This document shows, piece by piece, positions 1 to 8,854 of a stretch of 64,000 bases of DNA (its first letter is position 1; every line of letters begins with the position of its first letter). The stretch spans positions 2,152,540-2,216,539 of the forward strand of contig NZ_CP026378.1 in the NCBI RefSeq assembly GCF_002953215.1, given 5' to 3'. The position numbers were made by a program, and so were the translations under genes. The notes under the pieces were generated by a model. The model made no database searches. It saw only the letters and a program-made list of their open reading frames with translations, and was not told where the DNA came from. The stretch is from Mixta calida (GTDB lineage Bacteria; Pseudomonadota; Gammaproteobacteria; Enterobacterales; Enterobacteriaceae).

Positions 1-464
1 GCGTTCAGGGTCAGCAGGCCGCGCAGGTGAGTATGCACAAAATCGAAGCGCGCCTCGCTCGGCAGCCCCGATTCAACGGTAATAATGCGCTCCAGCGCCG
101 CCTTCAGCTGATTGACCTTCTCAACCTGCTGGTGGAGAAGGGCGTGCTGGTGGTTGTCCGCCTCGAAGCAGAGCGCGCCGGGCAGACGCACCGCTGCTTT
201 GGTGCTGATATTCTCCGACTGATGCTGAATAAACAGCCGGCAGTAGTGCTGTAGAGCCCGCTGTCGCGCATCGTCGCCAAGATGCTGCGTCACATTGATT
301 TGCGTCACCGGGTCGTGTTCGGCGCCTTTTGCCACCGGCGGCAGGGAGAAGACGCGGCCGATCAGCAGAGGCAGCGCCGTTAACTGCTGCTGCAACGCGG
401 CGAGTTCTTCTTCCAGCTGGCTGGCGCACCGGCGCAGATCTTCCACTAAATCGTAGCGGCTCAT
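1..464 (-). CDS. tus: Tus, replication terminus site-binding protein (3' part outside window)
   Basis: Tus binds Ter sites and stops the replicative helicase from one direction. The frame starts at the ATG at 464 behind an AAGGAG ribosome binding site and runs off the left edge, giving about 154 N-terminal residues. It opens MSRYDLVEDL, and later has RVFSLPPV, QHLGDDA and IQHQSENISTKAAVRLPG, which match E. coli Tus segment by segment as I remember it. A Ter site lies in the promoter, as in E. coli, where Tus represses its own gene. The C-terminal DNA-binding half is not in the window. The computed ORFs in this stretch are shadows in other frames. Confidence 0.95.
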   Translation of the reverse strand, partial: MSRYDLVEDLRRCASQLEEELAALQQQLTALPLLIGRVFSLPPVAKGAEHDPVTQINVTQHLGDDARQRALQHYCRLFIQHQSENISTKAAVRLPGALCFEADNHQHALLHQQVEKVNQLKAALERIITVESGLPSEARFDFVHTHLRGLLTLN

Positions 465-486
465 GGCGACTCCTTTAAAGAACGTC

Positions 487-509
487 AATTAGTTACAACA
501 TACAATTTT
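487..509 (-). promoter_or_regulatory. Ter replication arrest site (TerB-like)
   Basis: Read on the minus strand the core is GTATGTTGTAACTAA, identical to the core of E. coli TerB, including the G at position 6 whose partner C is the locking base. It sits about 23 bp upstream of the tus start codon. The GC(6) side, which is the non-permissive face, points to higher coordinates. Forks arriving from the right (from dif) should be stopped and forks from the left should pass. The site probably also serves as the Tus autorepression operator. Confidence 0.92.
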
Positions 510-561
510 AAACACAATTAATGATACCTCAGCAACAGAGAAAAAACCAGTCAGGCAAAAA

Positions 562-586
562 GAAAAACGCCGCCCGCAGGCGGCCT
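562..586 (-). terminator. Intrinsic terminator of ynfM
   Basis: On the minus strand a GCCGCC-TGC-GGGCGGC hairpin is followed by GTTTTTCTTTTT. It begins just downstream of the ynfM stop codon. Confidence 0.8.
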
Positions 587-592
587 CAGGAA

Positions 593-1849
593 TCACAGCT
601 TACGAGTATGCAGCCGGGTGGCCACAAACAGCGCGATCAGCAGCAGCAGGGCAATAAAAGCCGTAATACCCGGCCAGCCGTAACGGTGCCAGAACAGGCC
701 GCCCAGGGTGCCCGCGACGCTGGAACCGACGTAATAGCTGAACAGATAAAGCGATGAGGCCTGACCTTTGGCGCGACGCGCGCGCGGGCCGATCCAGCCG
801 CTGGCCACCGAGTGCGCGGCGAAAAAACCGGCGGTGAACAGCATCATGCCGGGGAAAATCAGCCAGAGCGACTGAAACAGCGTAATCAGCAGGCCGATCA
901 GCATAACCGCGGTCGAGAACAGCAGCACCGGGCCGCGACCGCAGCGGGCGGTCATCGCGCCTGCCTTCGGCGAACTCCAGGAGCCGGTGAGGTAAACCAC
1001 CGACAGCAGGCCGACCACCGCCTGGCTTAGCGACCAGGGCGCGCTCAATAAGCGGTAGCCGATATAGTTAAACAGCGTCACAAAGGCGCCCATCAATAGA
1101 AAACCTTCAGCAAACAGCAGCGGCAGGCCGCGATCGCGCCAGTGCAGACGGAAATTAATCATCAGGCTGCGCGGGTTCAGCGAGGCGGGGCGAAAATGAC
1201 GCGACGCCGGCAGAATTTTCCAGAACATCAAGGCCGAAGCCAGCGCAAAGCAGCCAATAAAGGCGATCGCCACACGCCAGGAACTGAAATCAGTAATAAC
1301 GCCGCTGAGCAGGCGCCCGCTCATGCCGCCGATTGAGTTGCCGCTGATATACAGTCCCATCGAAAACGCGATAACGCTGGGGTGAATCTCTTCGCTCAGG
1401 TAGGTCATGCCCACGGCCGCTACGCCGCTCAACGCCAGCCCGGTCAGTCCACGCATAATCAAAATACCGTGCCAGCTGCTCATCGTGGCGGAAAGCAGGG
1501 TAAAAATCGCGGCCAGCAGCAGCGCGACCACCATCACCGGCTTGCGGCCAATGGCGTCAGAGAGCGGGCCGGTCACCAGCAGCCCCAGCGCCATCAGGGC
1601 GGTGGAGATGGATAAAGAAATACTGCTTGCCGCAGGCGAGACGCCGAACTCCTGCGACAGCACCGGCAAAATCGGCTGTACGCAGTAAAGCAGGGCGAAA
1701 GTCGCCAGGCCTGCCGAAAACAGCGCCAGCGTCACGCGCATAAACTGCGGCGTGCCGCGTTTAATATAGCGATGCTTGTGAACGGGGAGAGAAGAAGCAG
1801 GCTGTACGTCGTCAGCGGGCAGAGACGCAGTATGAGATGAGCGATCCAC
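593..1849 (-). CDS. ynfM: MFS transporter YnfM
   Basis: Twelve-helix major facilitator of the inner membrane, probably a drug or metabolite exporter; the substrate is unknown. The sequence follows E. coli YnfM closely (IKRGTPQFMRVTLALFSAG, GPLSDAIGRKPVM, SWIGPRARRAKGQASSLYLF). The conserved loop 2-3 motif is DAIGRKP. I chose the GTG at 1849, which has an AGGAAAC ribosome site in front and gives 418 residues, close to the E. coli length of 417. The frame stays open upstream to an ATG at 1894, which would add 15 residues not seen in relatives. It is divergent from ynfL, which probably controls it. Confidence 0.9.
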   Translation of the reverse strand: MDRSSHTASLPADDVQPASSLPVHKHRYIKRGTPQFMRVTLALFSAGLATFALLYCVQPILPVLSQEFGVSPAASSISLSISTALMALGLLVTGPLSDAIGRKPVMVVALLLAAIFTLLSATMSSWHGILIMRGLTGLALSGVAAVGMTYLSEEIHPSVIAFSMGLYISGNSIGGMSGRLLSGVITDFSSWRVAIAFIGCFALASALMFWKILPASRHFRPASLNPRSLMINFRLHWRDRGLPLLFAEGFLLMGAFVTLFNYIGYRLLSAPWSLSQAVVGLLSVVYLTGSWSSPKAGAMTARCGRGPVLLFSTAVMLIGLLITLFQSLWLIFPGMMLFTAGFFAAHSVASGWIGPRARRAKGQASSLYLFSYYVGSSVAGTLGGLFWHRYGWPGITAFIALLLLIALFVATRLHTRKL

Positions 1850-1944
1850 AACGGTTTCCTGAGTTAAACATCCATCGCTTAATTGTGGGTGCAAGGTAAT
1901 ATACTGTCTAATATATTAATTATCTGAAATGATACTTATAAAAT

Positions 1945-2841
1945 ATGAATATTGAGCTGCGTCATCTGCGCTACTTTATTGCCGTCGCCGAGGAGCTGCA
2001 TTTCGGTCGCGCCGCGCTGCGTCTGAATATCTCGCAGCCGCCTTTAAGCCAGCAAATACAGCTACTCGAACAGCAGATCGGCGCGCGCTTGCTGGCGCGC
2101 ACTAACCGCAGCGTGCAGCTGACCGCCGCCGGGCGTCAGTTTCTGCAGGACGCGCGCGCCATTCTGCTGGATGTCGAACAGGCCGCCAGCCGCGCCGCGC
2201 GTCTGCATCAGGGAGAAGAAGGCGAAATCCGCATCGGTTTTACCTCGTCCGCGCCCTTTATCGCCGCCGTTTCCGACGCGCTGTTCAATTTTCGTCAGCG
2301 CTATCCGCAGGTACATATTCAGATGCAGGAGATGAATACTCGCCAGCAGCTGACGCCGCTCAGCGACGGCAGGCTGGACCTCGGCGTGATGCGCAATACG
2401 CCGCTGCCGGATACGCTCGCCTGGCAGCTGTTGCTGCGCGAGCCGCTCTGTTGCGTATTGCATCATGCGCATCCGCTGGCGCGTCGACCGCTTGTTTCAG
2501 TGCGCGATCTGGCACAGGAGCCGTTTGTCTTCTTCGATGCACAAAGCGGCACTGCGCTGTATGGCGAAATTATGACGCTGCTGCATCGCTATCATATCCA
2601 GCCGTATATCACTCAGGAAGTAGGCGAGGCGATGACTATCCTCGGCCTGGTGGCGACCGGGCTCGGCATTTCCATTCTGCCCGCTTCGTTTCGCCGGGCG
2701 CAGCTGGCGCATGTAGTCTGGCTGCCGCTGGCCGAGCCGGACGCCTGGTCTGAAATGTGGCTGGTCTGGTCGCGCCAGCGGGAAACCAGCGCGGTGATGG
2801 CCCATATGAAAGCGCTGCTGTTGGGTAAAAATCAGGCGTAA
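1945..2841 (+). CDS. ynfL: LysR-family regulator YnfL
   Basis: 298-residue LysR-type transcription factor with an N-terminal winged helix-turn-helix (residues 1-60, MNIELRHLRYFIAVAEELHF) and a periplasmic-binding-like effector domain after residue 90. It matches E. coli YnfL over its length, for example GEIRIGFTSSAPFIAAVSDAL and EVGEAMTILGLVATGLGISI. It is divergent from ynfM across about 95 bp, the usual arrangement of a LysR regulator and its target. The inducer is unknown. Confidence 0.9.
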   Translation: MNIELRHLRYFIAVAEELHFGRAALRLNISQPPLSQQIQLLEQQIGARLLARTNRSVQLTAAGRQFLQDARAILLDVEQAASRAARLHQGEEGEIRIGFTSSAPFIAAVSDALFNFRQRYPQVHIQMQEMNTRQQLTPLSDGRLDLGVMRNTPLPDTLAWQLLLREPLCCVLHHAHPLARRPLVSVRDLAQEPFVFFDAQSGTALYGEIMTLLHRYHIQPYITQEVGEAMTILGLVATGLGISILPASFRRAQLAHVVWLPLAEPDAWSEMWLVWSRQRETSAVMAHMKALLLGKNQA

Positions 2842-2974
2842 TTTTTCCTGAGCAGGACGGTTTTTGTGCGGTAAATCACATATCGAATCAAATAGTTGAC
2901 GACCTTCGATAACTGCTCCACCATAGCCTGAGAAGGTTTATTTTGAAGCGCGAAAATAAGTGGGAGCAGGGGGA

Positions 2975-4192
2975 GTGATAGCGGACAGTCAACCTGGTCA
3001 CATCGACCAGATCAAGCAGACAAACGCTGGGGCTGTGTATCGCCTGATCGACCAGTTTGGCCCAATATCGCGTATTGAGCTTTCCCGGCGGGCGCAGCTG
3101 GCGCCGGCCAGCATCACCAAAATCGTGCGTGAAATGCTGGAAGCGCATCTGGTGCAGGAAACCGAATATCAGGAACCGGGCAGTCGCGGTCGGCCTGCGG
3201 TCGGTTTGATTCTGGACACCGTCGCCTGGCACTATCTTTCCATTCGCATCAGCCGGGGAGAAATCACCCTGGCGCTGCGCGATCTCAGCAGCAAGCTGGT
3301 AACAGAAGAGACGCGACCGCTGCCGGTTAAGAGCGAAACGCCGTTGCTGGCCCGCGTCACCGTCGAAGTCGATCAGTTTTTTATTCGTCATCAGCGCCAG
3401 CTTGAGCGTCTGACCGCTATCGCCATCACCTTACCCGGTATTATTCACACCGGTAGCGGCATTGTGCATCGCATGCCGTTTTACGACGTGGCGGATATGC
3501 CGTTGGGGCCGGAACTGGCGGCGCATACTGGCCTGCCGGTCTATATTCAGCACGACGTCTGCGCCTGGACCATCGCCGAATCGCTATTCGGCGCCTCGCG
3601 CGGCGCCAGCGACGTTATCCAGATTGTGATTGACGATAACGTCGGCGCGGGCGTGATCACCGGCGGACGCCTGCTGCACAACAGCCGCAGTTCGCTGGTT
3701 GAAATCGGCCATACTCAGGTCGACGCCTGGGGTAAACAGTGTTACTGCGGGAATCATGGCTGTCTGGAAACGGTCGCCAGCATCGGCAGCATTCTGGAAC
3801 TGGCCGCGCAGCGTATGCCGTCGGTGCCCAGCTCCAGCCTGCACTATCAGCCGCTGAGCGTGGACTCGCTGTGTGACGCGGCGCTGAACGGCGATCCGCT
3901 GGCGCGCGATATCATCACCGGTATCGGCAACAGCGTCGGCCGCATTCTGGCGATCATGGTCAACCTGTTTAACCCAGAAAAAATTCTTATCGGTTCGCCG
4001 CTCAACCGCGCCGCCGCGGTGCTGTATCCCGCTATCGGCGCCTCGATTCGTCAGCAGGCGCTGCCCGCCTACAGCGCCGACATCCAGGTCGAACCGACCG
4101 AATTCCCCAATCTGGGTACCATGCCGGGCGCCGCGCTGGTTAAAAACGCGATGTACAACGGCGAACTGCTGGTCAAACTGTTACAGGGCTAA
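2975..4192 (+). CDS. mlc: Mlc (DgsA), ROK-family repressor of sugar uptake genes
   Basis: Global repressor of ptsG, manXYZ, malT and ptsHI in enterobacteria; it is titrated to the membrane by dephosphorylated PtsG. The N-terminal helix-turn-helix (PGHIDQIKQTNAGAVYRLID onward) and the ROK domain with the zinc motif CYCGNHGCLE are intact. I chose the GTG at 2975, after GGGAGCAGGGGGA. It gives MIADSQPGH, aligning with E. coli MVAENQPGH and 405 residues against 406. The in-frame GTG at 2960 is five codons too early. Neighbours match the E. coli order (ynfL before, bioD2 after). Confidence 0.95.
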   Translation: MIADSQPGHIDQIKQTNAGAVYRLIDQFGPISRIELSRRAQLAPASITKIVREMLEAHLVQETEYQEPGSRGRPAVGLILDTVAWHYLSIRISRGEITLALRDLSSKLVTEETRPLPVKSETPLLARVTVEVDQFFIRHQRQLERLTAIAITLPGIIHTGSGIVHRMPFYDVADMPLGPELAAHTGLPVYIQHDVCAWTIAESLFGASRGASDVIQIVIDDNVGAGVITGGRLLHNSRSSLVEIGHTQVDAWGKQCYCGNHGCLETVASIGSILELAAQRMPSVPSSSLHYQPLSVDSLCDAALNGDPLARDIITGIGNSVGRILAIMVNLFNPEKILIGSPLNRAAAVLYPAIGASIRQQALPAYSADIQVEPTEFPNLGTMPGAALVKNAMYNGELLVKLLQG

Positions 4193-4324
4193 TCAAACCT
4201 CCGCTATCCTGCAAAAAATTGCGCTAACGCAAGCTGTTATCACGCGTGATTTCCTACACTGTCCGGCGTAAACCGATGATTAAAGTTTAACTATTTCAGG
4301 CCGTCAGCCTGCCGGAGTGTTGCT

Positions 4325-5008
4325 ATGCTGAGTCGTCTTTTCATTACCGGTACGGATACCGCCGTCGGTAAAACTGTCATTACCCGCGCCCTGATGCAAA
4401 AGCTGGCGGAAAGTCATGTCGCTGTCGCAGGCTATAAACCGGTCGCCAAAAGCAGCCAGATGACGCCGGAAGGGCCGCGCAATAAAGATGCGCTGGTGCT
4501 GCAACAGGCCTCCACGCTGGAGATGCCGTATGAAGCGGTTAACCCGATTACGCTGCTGGAAGATGAGATCAGTACCCACCGCGGCGAGCCGATTAACTAC
4601 GCGCGCCTGAGCAGTGGGCTACAGGCGTTACAAGCACAGGCGGACGTGGTCGTGGTTGAAGGCACTGGCGGCTGGCGCAGTCTGATGAACGATCTGCGTC
4701 CTTTATCGGACTGGGTGATTCAGGAGCAGCTGCCGGTCGTCCTGGTGGTCGGCATCAAGCTGGGCTGCATCAGCCATGCGCTGCTGACGGCGCAGGCGAT
4801 TATCAATGATGGCCTGCCGCTGCTGGGTTGGGTGGCGAACCGCATTAATCCGGGCCTGGCGCATTACGCAGACATTATCGACGTGCTACAGGAGAAGATC
4901 CCGGCGCCGCTGCTAGGCGAGCTGCCTTATCTGCCGCGCGCCGAGCAGCGTGACCTGGCGGGCTATATCGACCTCTCTGCGCTGACGCAGCCGCAGGCGG
5001 TGGCCTGA
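4325..5008 (+). CDS. bioD2: Dethiobiotin synthetase paralogue BioD2 (YnfK)
   Basis: 227-residue ATP-dependent dethiobiotin synthetase family protein, the reaction that closes the ureido ring in biotin synthesis. The P-loop GTDTAVGKT is at residues 9-17, VEGTGGW follows the expected acidic strand, and VANRINPG lies in the nucleotide-binding part. It matches E. coli YnfK rather than the bio-operon BioD (RNKDALVLQQ, YEAVNPITLLEDE). It stands alone, with an intergenic hairpin separating it from the convergent osmV. Confidence 0.9.
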   Translation: MLSRLFITGTDTAVGKTVITRALMQKLAESHVAVAGYKPVAKSSQMTPEGPRNKDALVLQQASTLEMPYEAVNPITLLEDEISTHRGEPINYARLSSGLQALQAQADVVVVEGTGGWRSLMNDLRPLSDWVIQEQLPVVLVVGIKLGCISHALLTAQAIINDGLPLLGWVANRINPGLAHYADIIDVLQEKIPAPLLGELPYLPRAEQRDLAGYIDLSALTQPQAVA

Positions 5009-5015
5009 AAGTAAA

Positions 5016-5037
5016 CAGGCGCGCCGAGACGCGCCTG
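5016..5037. terminator. Hairpin between convergent bioD2 and osmV
   Basis: CAGGCGCG and CGCGCCTG form a perfect 8 bp stem around CCGAGA between two convergent genes. No clear T-run follows on either strand, so its role as a terminator is likely from position but not proven by its form. Confidence 0.4.
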
Positions 5038-5063
5038 ATAAGGCTTTCTGACGCGATTAACGG

Positions 5064-6200
5064 TTAACGATTCAGCGAGCGGCGCGTCCGACCGGAGCTG
5101 AGGTAATCGGCGATATAATCCTGCGAAATCTCTCCGCTGTACCGCCCATCCTCATCGACAATCGGCATCCAGACCGAGTTGTGTTCATAAAGCTTCGACA
5201 GCACCACGCGCAGATTCTCTTCCGCTTTGCCGGTGATCTTAAAGCTGTGCAACAGCTCCTCGCAGTTGCCGCTGGCGCCGCGCGCCTCGCGGCGTTTCAC
5301 AAAGCCGAGTGGACGACCGTCGTTATCCACTACGGTGATCGATCGCATATCGTTATCGTCCATCAGCGCGAACGCCTCCGCCAGCGGAGTAGAGCGTTTC
5401 ACGGTCAGCGTCTGCTGCTGATCGGTCACGTCGCCAGCCTGCACCAGCAGCAGCCGTTTCAGGGTGCGGTCCTGACCAACAAAAGAGCCGACGAACTCAT
5501 TGGCCGGTTTCGCCAGCAGCTCATCCGGGGTGGCGCACTGCACGATCTTGCCCTGTCCGAAGACGGCGATCCGGTCGCCCAGCTTCAACGCCTCATCGAT
5601 ATCGTGGCTGACCAGCATCACGGTTTTCTTCAGCTGGCGCTGCATCTCAAGAAACTCGTTCTGAATCGCCTCACGGTTGATCGGGTCGACCGCGCCGAAC
5701 GGCTCATCCATCAGCAGCACCGGCGGATCGGCGGCGAGGGCGCGGATAACGCCGATGCGCTGCTGCTGGCCGCCTGACATCTCTTTCGGATAGCGGTTTA
5801 GGAACTTATGGGGATCGAGCGCGACCATATTCATCAGCTCGGTCGCGCGCTCGCGGCAGCGTTTTTTATCCCAGCCCAGCATGCGCGGCACCACGGTAAT
5901 GTTCTCCTCAATGGTCATATTGGGGAACAGGCCGATCTGCTGGATAACGTAGCCGATATTGCGCCGCAGAGTCACGGTATCCTGCGTGCTGGTATCTTCG
6001 CCGTTGATGGTGATTTTTCCGCTGGTCGCCGGGATTAGGCGGTTAATCATCTTCAGGGTGGTGGTTTTGCCGCACCCGGAAGGGCCAAGCAGTACGCACA
6101 TCTCGCCGGCGGGCACGTGCAGGCTGACATTGTCCACCGCATTTATCGTCGTGCCGTTTTTCTGGGTAAAGGTTTTAGTCAGGTTTTCCAGTTTTATCAT
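5064..6200 (-). CDS. osmV: Osmoprotectant ABC transporter ATPase OsmV
   Basis: 378-residue ATPase of the OsmU (QAT-family) importer for glycine betaine and choline-O-sulfate. Walker A GPSGCGKTT is at residues 39-47, the signature MSGGQ at 141-145 and Walker B VLLMDEP at 161-167. Two CBS-like segments fill the C-terminal third, as in OpuCA/ProV-type ATPases that sense ionic strength. It is the last gene of the four-gene operon; its ATG overlaps the osmW stop. The order ATPase, permease, binding protein, permease equals Salmonella osmVWXY. Confidence 0.92.
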   Translation of the reverse strand: MIKLENLTKTFTQKNGTTINAVDNVSLHVPAGEMCVLLGPSGCGKTTTLKMINRLIPATSGKITINGEDTSTQDTVTLRRNIGYVIQQIGLFPNMTIEENITVVPRMLGWDKKRCRERATELMNMVALDPHKFLNRYPKEMSGGQQQRIGVIRALAADPPVLLMDEPFGAVDPINREAIQNEFLEMQRQLKKTVMLVSHDIDEALKLGDRIAVFGQGKIVQCATPDELLAKPANEFVGSFVGQDRTLKRLLLVQAGDVTDQQQTLTVKRSTPLAEAFALMDDNDMRSITVVDNDGRPLGFVKRREARGASGNCEELLHSFKITGKAEENLRVVLSKLYEHNSVWMPIVDEDGRYSGEISQDYIADYLSSGRTRRSLNR

Positions 6201-6847
6201 TATCGAATCCCCCTGGGTGTCAGCACCCGTTGCAGACGTTGCAGCAGCCAGTCAAGAATAATCGCCAGCAAACAGATCAGCAGCGCGCCGGCGATCAGCA
6301 TGCGGATATCGCTGCCGCTGATGCCGTCCAGCAGCAGCAGTCCTAAACCGCCAGCGCCGATAACGGCGGCGATCGCCATCACGCCAACGTTCATGACTAC
6401 GGCGGTGCGAATGCCGCCGAAAATCACCGGCAGCGCCAGCGGGATCTCTACCCAGCGCAGGCGTTGCAGAAAGGTCATGCCGATGCCGCGGCCCGCTTCG
6501 CGCATGCCGGGCGGAATATTCTCCAGCGCGGTATGGGTATTGCGCACGATCGGCAGCAGCGAATAGAGAAACACCGCCGTTATCGCCGGTACCACGCCAA
6601 TGCCCTGACCGATCAGCGAAAACAGCGGGATCATCAGGCCGAACAGGGCGATAGACGGGATGGTCAGCACGATGGTCGCCACGCCCAGCACCGGCGTCGC
6701 CAGCCATTTAAAACGCACAATCAGCACGCCCAGCGGCACGCCCGCCAGAATGGCGCAGCCCACCGCGACCAGCACCAGCCACAGGTGCTGCCAGGTCAGA
6801 TCAAGAAGGTAGGGCCAGTTGCCGATCATATAGTGAATGGTATCCAT
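6200..6847 (-). CDS. osmW: Osmoprotectant ABC transporter permease OsmW
   Basis: 215-residue inner-membrane permease with five to six hydrophobic segments and the EAA-type cytoplasmic loop near GMREAGRGIGMTFLQRLRWV, which docks on the ATPase. It shares the BPD_transp_1 fold with OsmY. It lies 9 bp after osmX and overlaps osmV by one base, so translation is probably coupled. Confidence 0.9.
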   Translation of the reverse strand: MDTIHYMIGNWPYLLDLTWQHLWLVLVAVGCAILAGVPLGVLIVRFKWLATPVLGVATIVLTIPSIALFGLMIPLFSLIGQGIGVVPAITAVFLYSLLPIVRNTHTALENIPPGMREAGRGIGMTFLQRLRWVEIPLALPVIFGGIRTAVVMNVGVMAIAAVIGAGGLGLLLLDGISGSDIRMLIAGALLICLLAIILDWLLQRLQRVLTPRGIR

Positions 6848-6856
6848 AGCCTCTCC

Positions 6857-7768
6857 TTACAGCATGCCTTTCGATTGCAGGAATTCGCGCGCGACCTGCT
6901 GCGGCGACTGATGATCGATGTCCACCCGTTTATTCAGTTCGGTGATGACGTCATCGGTAATGAGCGCGGAAAGCTGATTCAGCGCCGTATCCAGACCCGG
7001 ATTCGCCGCCAGCACCTCTTTACGCACCACCGGCGTCACGTTATAGCTGGGGAAGTAATGCTTATCATCCTCAAGGATCTTCAGATCGAAGCCCTTAACG
7101 CGGCCATCGGTGGTATAAACCAGTCCGGCGTCGACAAAGCCGTCGCGGATGGCGTTATAGACCAGACCGGGGTCCATCTGGCGGATCTGCGGACGGTCGA
7201 GGGTCAGGCCGTAGAGTTTTTGTAGCGGTTTCAGGCCATCTGAGCGTCCGGCGAACTCCAGATCCAGCCCCAGCATCCAGTTATGGTCGGGATCGCGCTG
7301 CCGAATCTCTTCAATGCGCGCCACCAGCTGCGACACCGTGCTGATATGCTCTTTTTCGGCGCGTTTGCGCTGCATGGCGAAGGCGTAGGTGTTGTTCATC
7401 GGCGCTGGCTCAAGCCAGACCAGCCCCAGCTTCGCATCCAGGCGACGCACCGTTTCATAAGCCTCTTTAGAGGACATCGGCTCTTTGATGTGGTTGAAGA
7501 TAATCAGCGACGAGCCGGTATATTCCCACGTCATATCGATCTGCTTGTTAAGCATCGCGCTGCGGCTGATCGAGAGGGCGATGTTGGTTTTGGGAATAAC
7601 GTCAAAACCTTTTTTGGTCAGCCAGAGCGTAGTCATCGCTGATAAAATATGCTGTTCGGTAAAGCCCTTGGTCGCCATGGTAATTGGTCTGGCGGTTGCC
7701 GCGCCAGCGGCGAAAGCCAACAGGCTAAACAGCGCCAGCGCGCGCGTTAAGGTACGGAATAGGGTCAT
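6857..7768 (-). CDS. osmX: Osmoprotectant-binding protein OsmX
   Basis: 303-residue periplasmic solute-binding protein of the QAT (OpuAC-like) family. A signal peptide covers about residues 1-26 ([20 protein letters not shown], cleavage near ATA-RP), followed by the family motif [12 protein letters not shown]. The frame is open far upstream to 8353, but that part overlaps osmY in another frame and is a shadow. The ATG at 7768 has GGAGACGCG in front and makes the signal peptide N-terminal. Confidence 0.9.
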   Translation of the reverse strand: MTLFRTLTRALALFSLLAFAAGAATARPITMATKGFTEQHILSAMTTLWLTKKGFDVIPKTNIALSISRSAMLNKQIDMTWEYTGSSLIIFNHIKEPMSSKEAYETVRRLDAKLGLVWLEPAPMNNTYAFAMQRKRAEKEHISTVSQLVARIEEIRQRDPDHNWMLGLDLEFAGRSDGLKPLQKLYGLTLDRPQIRQMDPGLVYNAIRDGFVDAGLVYTTDGRVKGFDLKILEDDKHYFPSYNVTPVVRKEVLAANPGLDTALNQLSALITDDVITELNKRVDIDHQSPQQVAREFLQSKGML

Positions 7769-7782
7769 TATCGCGTCTCCTG

Positions 7783-8496
7783 TTACAGCGCGTGCGGGCT
7801 GAGCCAGCGGCCAAGGAGGGCCAGCAGCATATCCAGTATTAGCGCGAATAGCGCCGTCGCCACCGCGCCGAGGATCAGAACGGGGAAATCGTTCAGATAG
7901 ATGCCGGGGAAGATCAGTTCGCCGTAGCTGCTGGCGCCGATCAGGAACGCCAGCGGCGCGGTGCCGACATTGATCGCCATGGCGATGCGGATGCCGGAAA
8001 GCATCACCGGCCAGGCGCCAGGCAGTTCCACCTGACGCAGGCGCTGCATCTTCGTCATGCCGATGCCGTTGGCCGCTTCCAACAGCGAGTCGGGCACGCC
8101 AATCAGACCGGCGTAGGTGTTGCGCACTACCGGCAGCAGCGAGGCGAGAAACAGGGCGATAATCGCCGGACGATCGCCAATGCCGATCACGACCATTGCC
8201 AGCGCCAGCACGGCCAGCGGCGGCAGAGTATTGCCGACATTGAAGATCTGCATAATATATTCCGCCCAGCGGCGGGCGAAAGGGCGACTGAGCAGAATGC
8301 CGCTGGGAATGCCGACCAGTAGCGCGAACAGCATTGACCAGCCCACCAGCCAAAGGTGCTGTCTGCCGAGATAGATCAAATCGACCCGGCGCGCTTTAAT
8401 CACATCCAGACCTATGCCGTAGATCAACAGCGCGGCGACTGGCGCGATCACCAGCAGGGCCAGCAGGATCCGCTTCATCGTCGAAGAAAAGTGCAT
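7783..8496 (-). CDS. osmY: Osmoprotectant ABC transporter permease OsmY (OsmU system)
   Basis: 237-residue permease, first gene of the osm operon. It has hydrophobic segments throughout and an EAA-like loop [18 protein letters not shown]. The ATG at 8496 follows AGGAGA; an ATG at 8478 is also possible. The name follows Salmonella osmVWXY and is not the unrelated periplasmic OsmY of E. coli. Transcription should begin in the 358 bp gap to the divergent efflux gene. Confidence 0.88.
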   Translation of the reverse strand: MHFSSTMKRILLALLVIAPVAALLIYGIGLDVIKARRVDLIYLGRQHLWLVGWSMLFALLVGIPSGILLSRPFARRWAEYIMQIFNVGNTLPPLAVLALAMVVIGIGDRPAIIALFLASLLPVVRNTYAGLIGVPDSLLEAANGIGMTKMQRLRQVELPGAWPVMLSGIRIAMAINVGTAPLAFLIGASSYGELIFPGIYLNDFPVLILGAVATALFALILDMLLALLGRWLSPHAL

Positions 8497-8854
8497 GGAC
8501 AGGGTTCTCCTGGGAATAACCTGAAGCGCCTTTAGCAAGACGGCGCCATTGTTATAGTAATCAGCGTGCAGCGGCCATGTGGAAAGGGGTTCCGCCAGCC
8601 GCGCTCGCGCTCGATACAAAATGCTGATTTATGCCTCTTTATCAGCAAAAACAAACGCAGTGCCTTAAACCTATAGCAGCGGCTGGGCAGGCTCGCCAGT
8701 TTTAGCGTTAAAATCAGCAGGATACTTTTGCTTTTTGCGGCGTAAGCGGCGCTATTTTCAGCAATCGAGCGCGCGGCGCCTTATCAACAAGCAGAACGCG
8801 GCGCGCGGCGTCACCAGGTGGGCTACGCTTAGGGGATCGACAGGAAGGGGAATC
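8497..8854. other. Divergent intergenic region osmY / DHA2 transporter
   Basis: 358 bp without a supported gene. It must carry the promoters of the osm operon (minus) and the MFS pump (plus). I see no convincing operator palindrome or sigma box here. The frame upstream of 8855 stays open but has a different composition from the transporter and no ribosome site. Confidence 0.5.

Noticed and set aside
6857-8353. 498-residue version of OsmX
   Set aside because: The extra N-terminal part is osmY read in another frame; the signal peptide starts at 7768.
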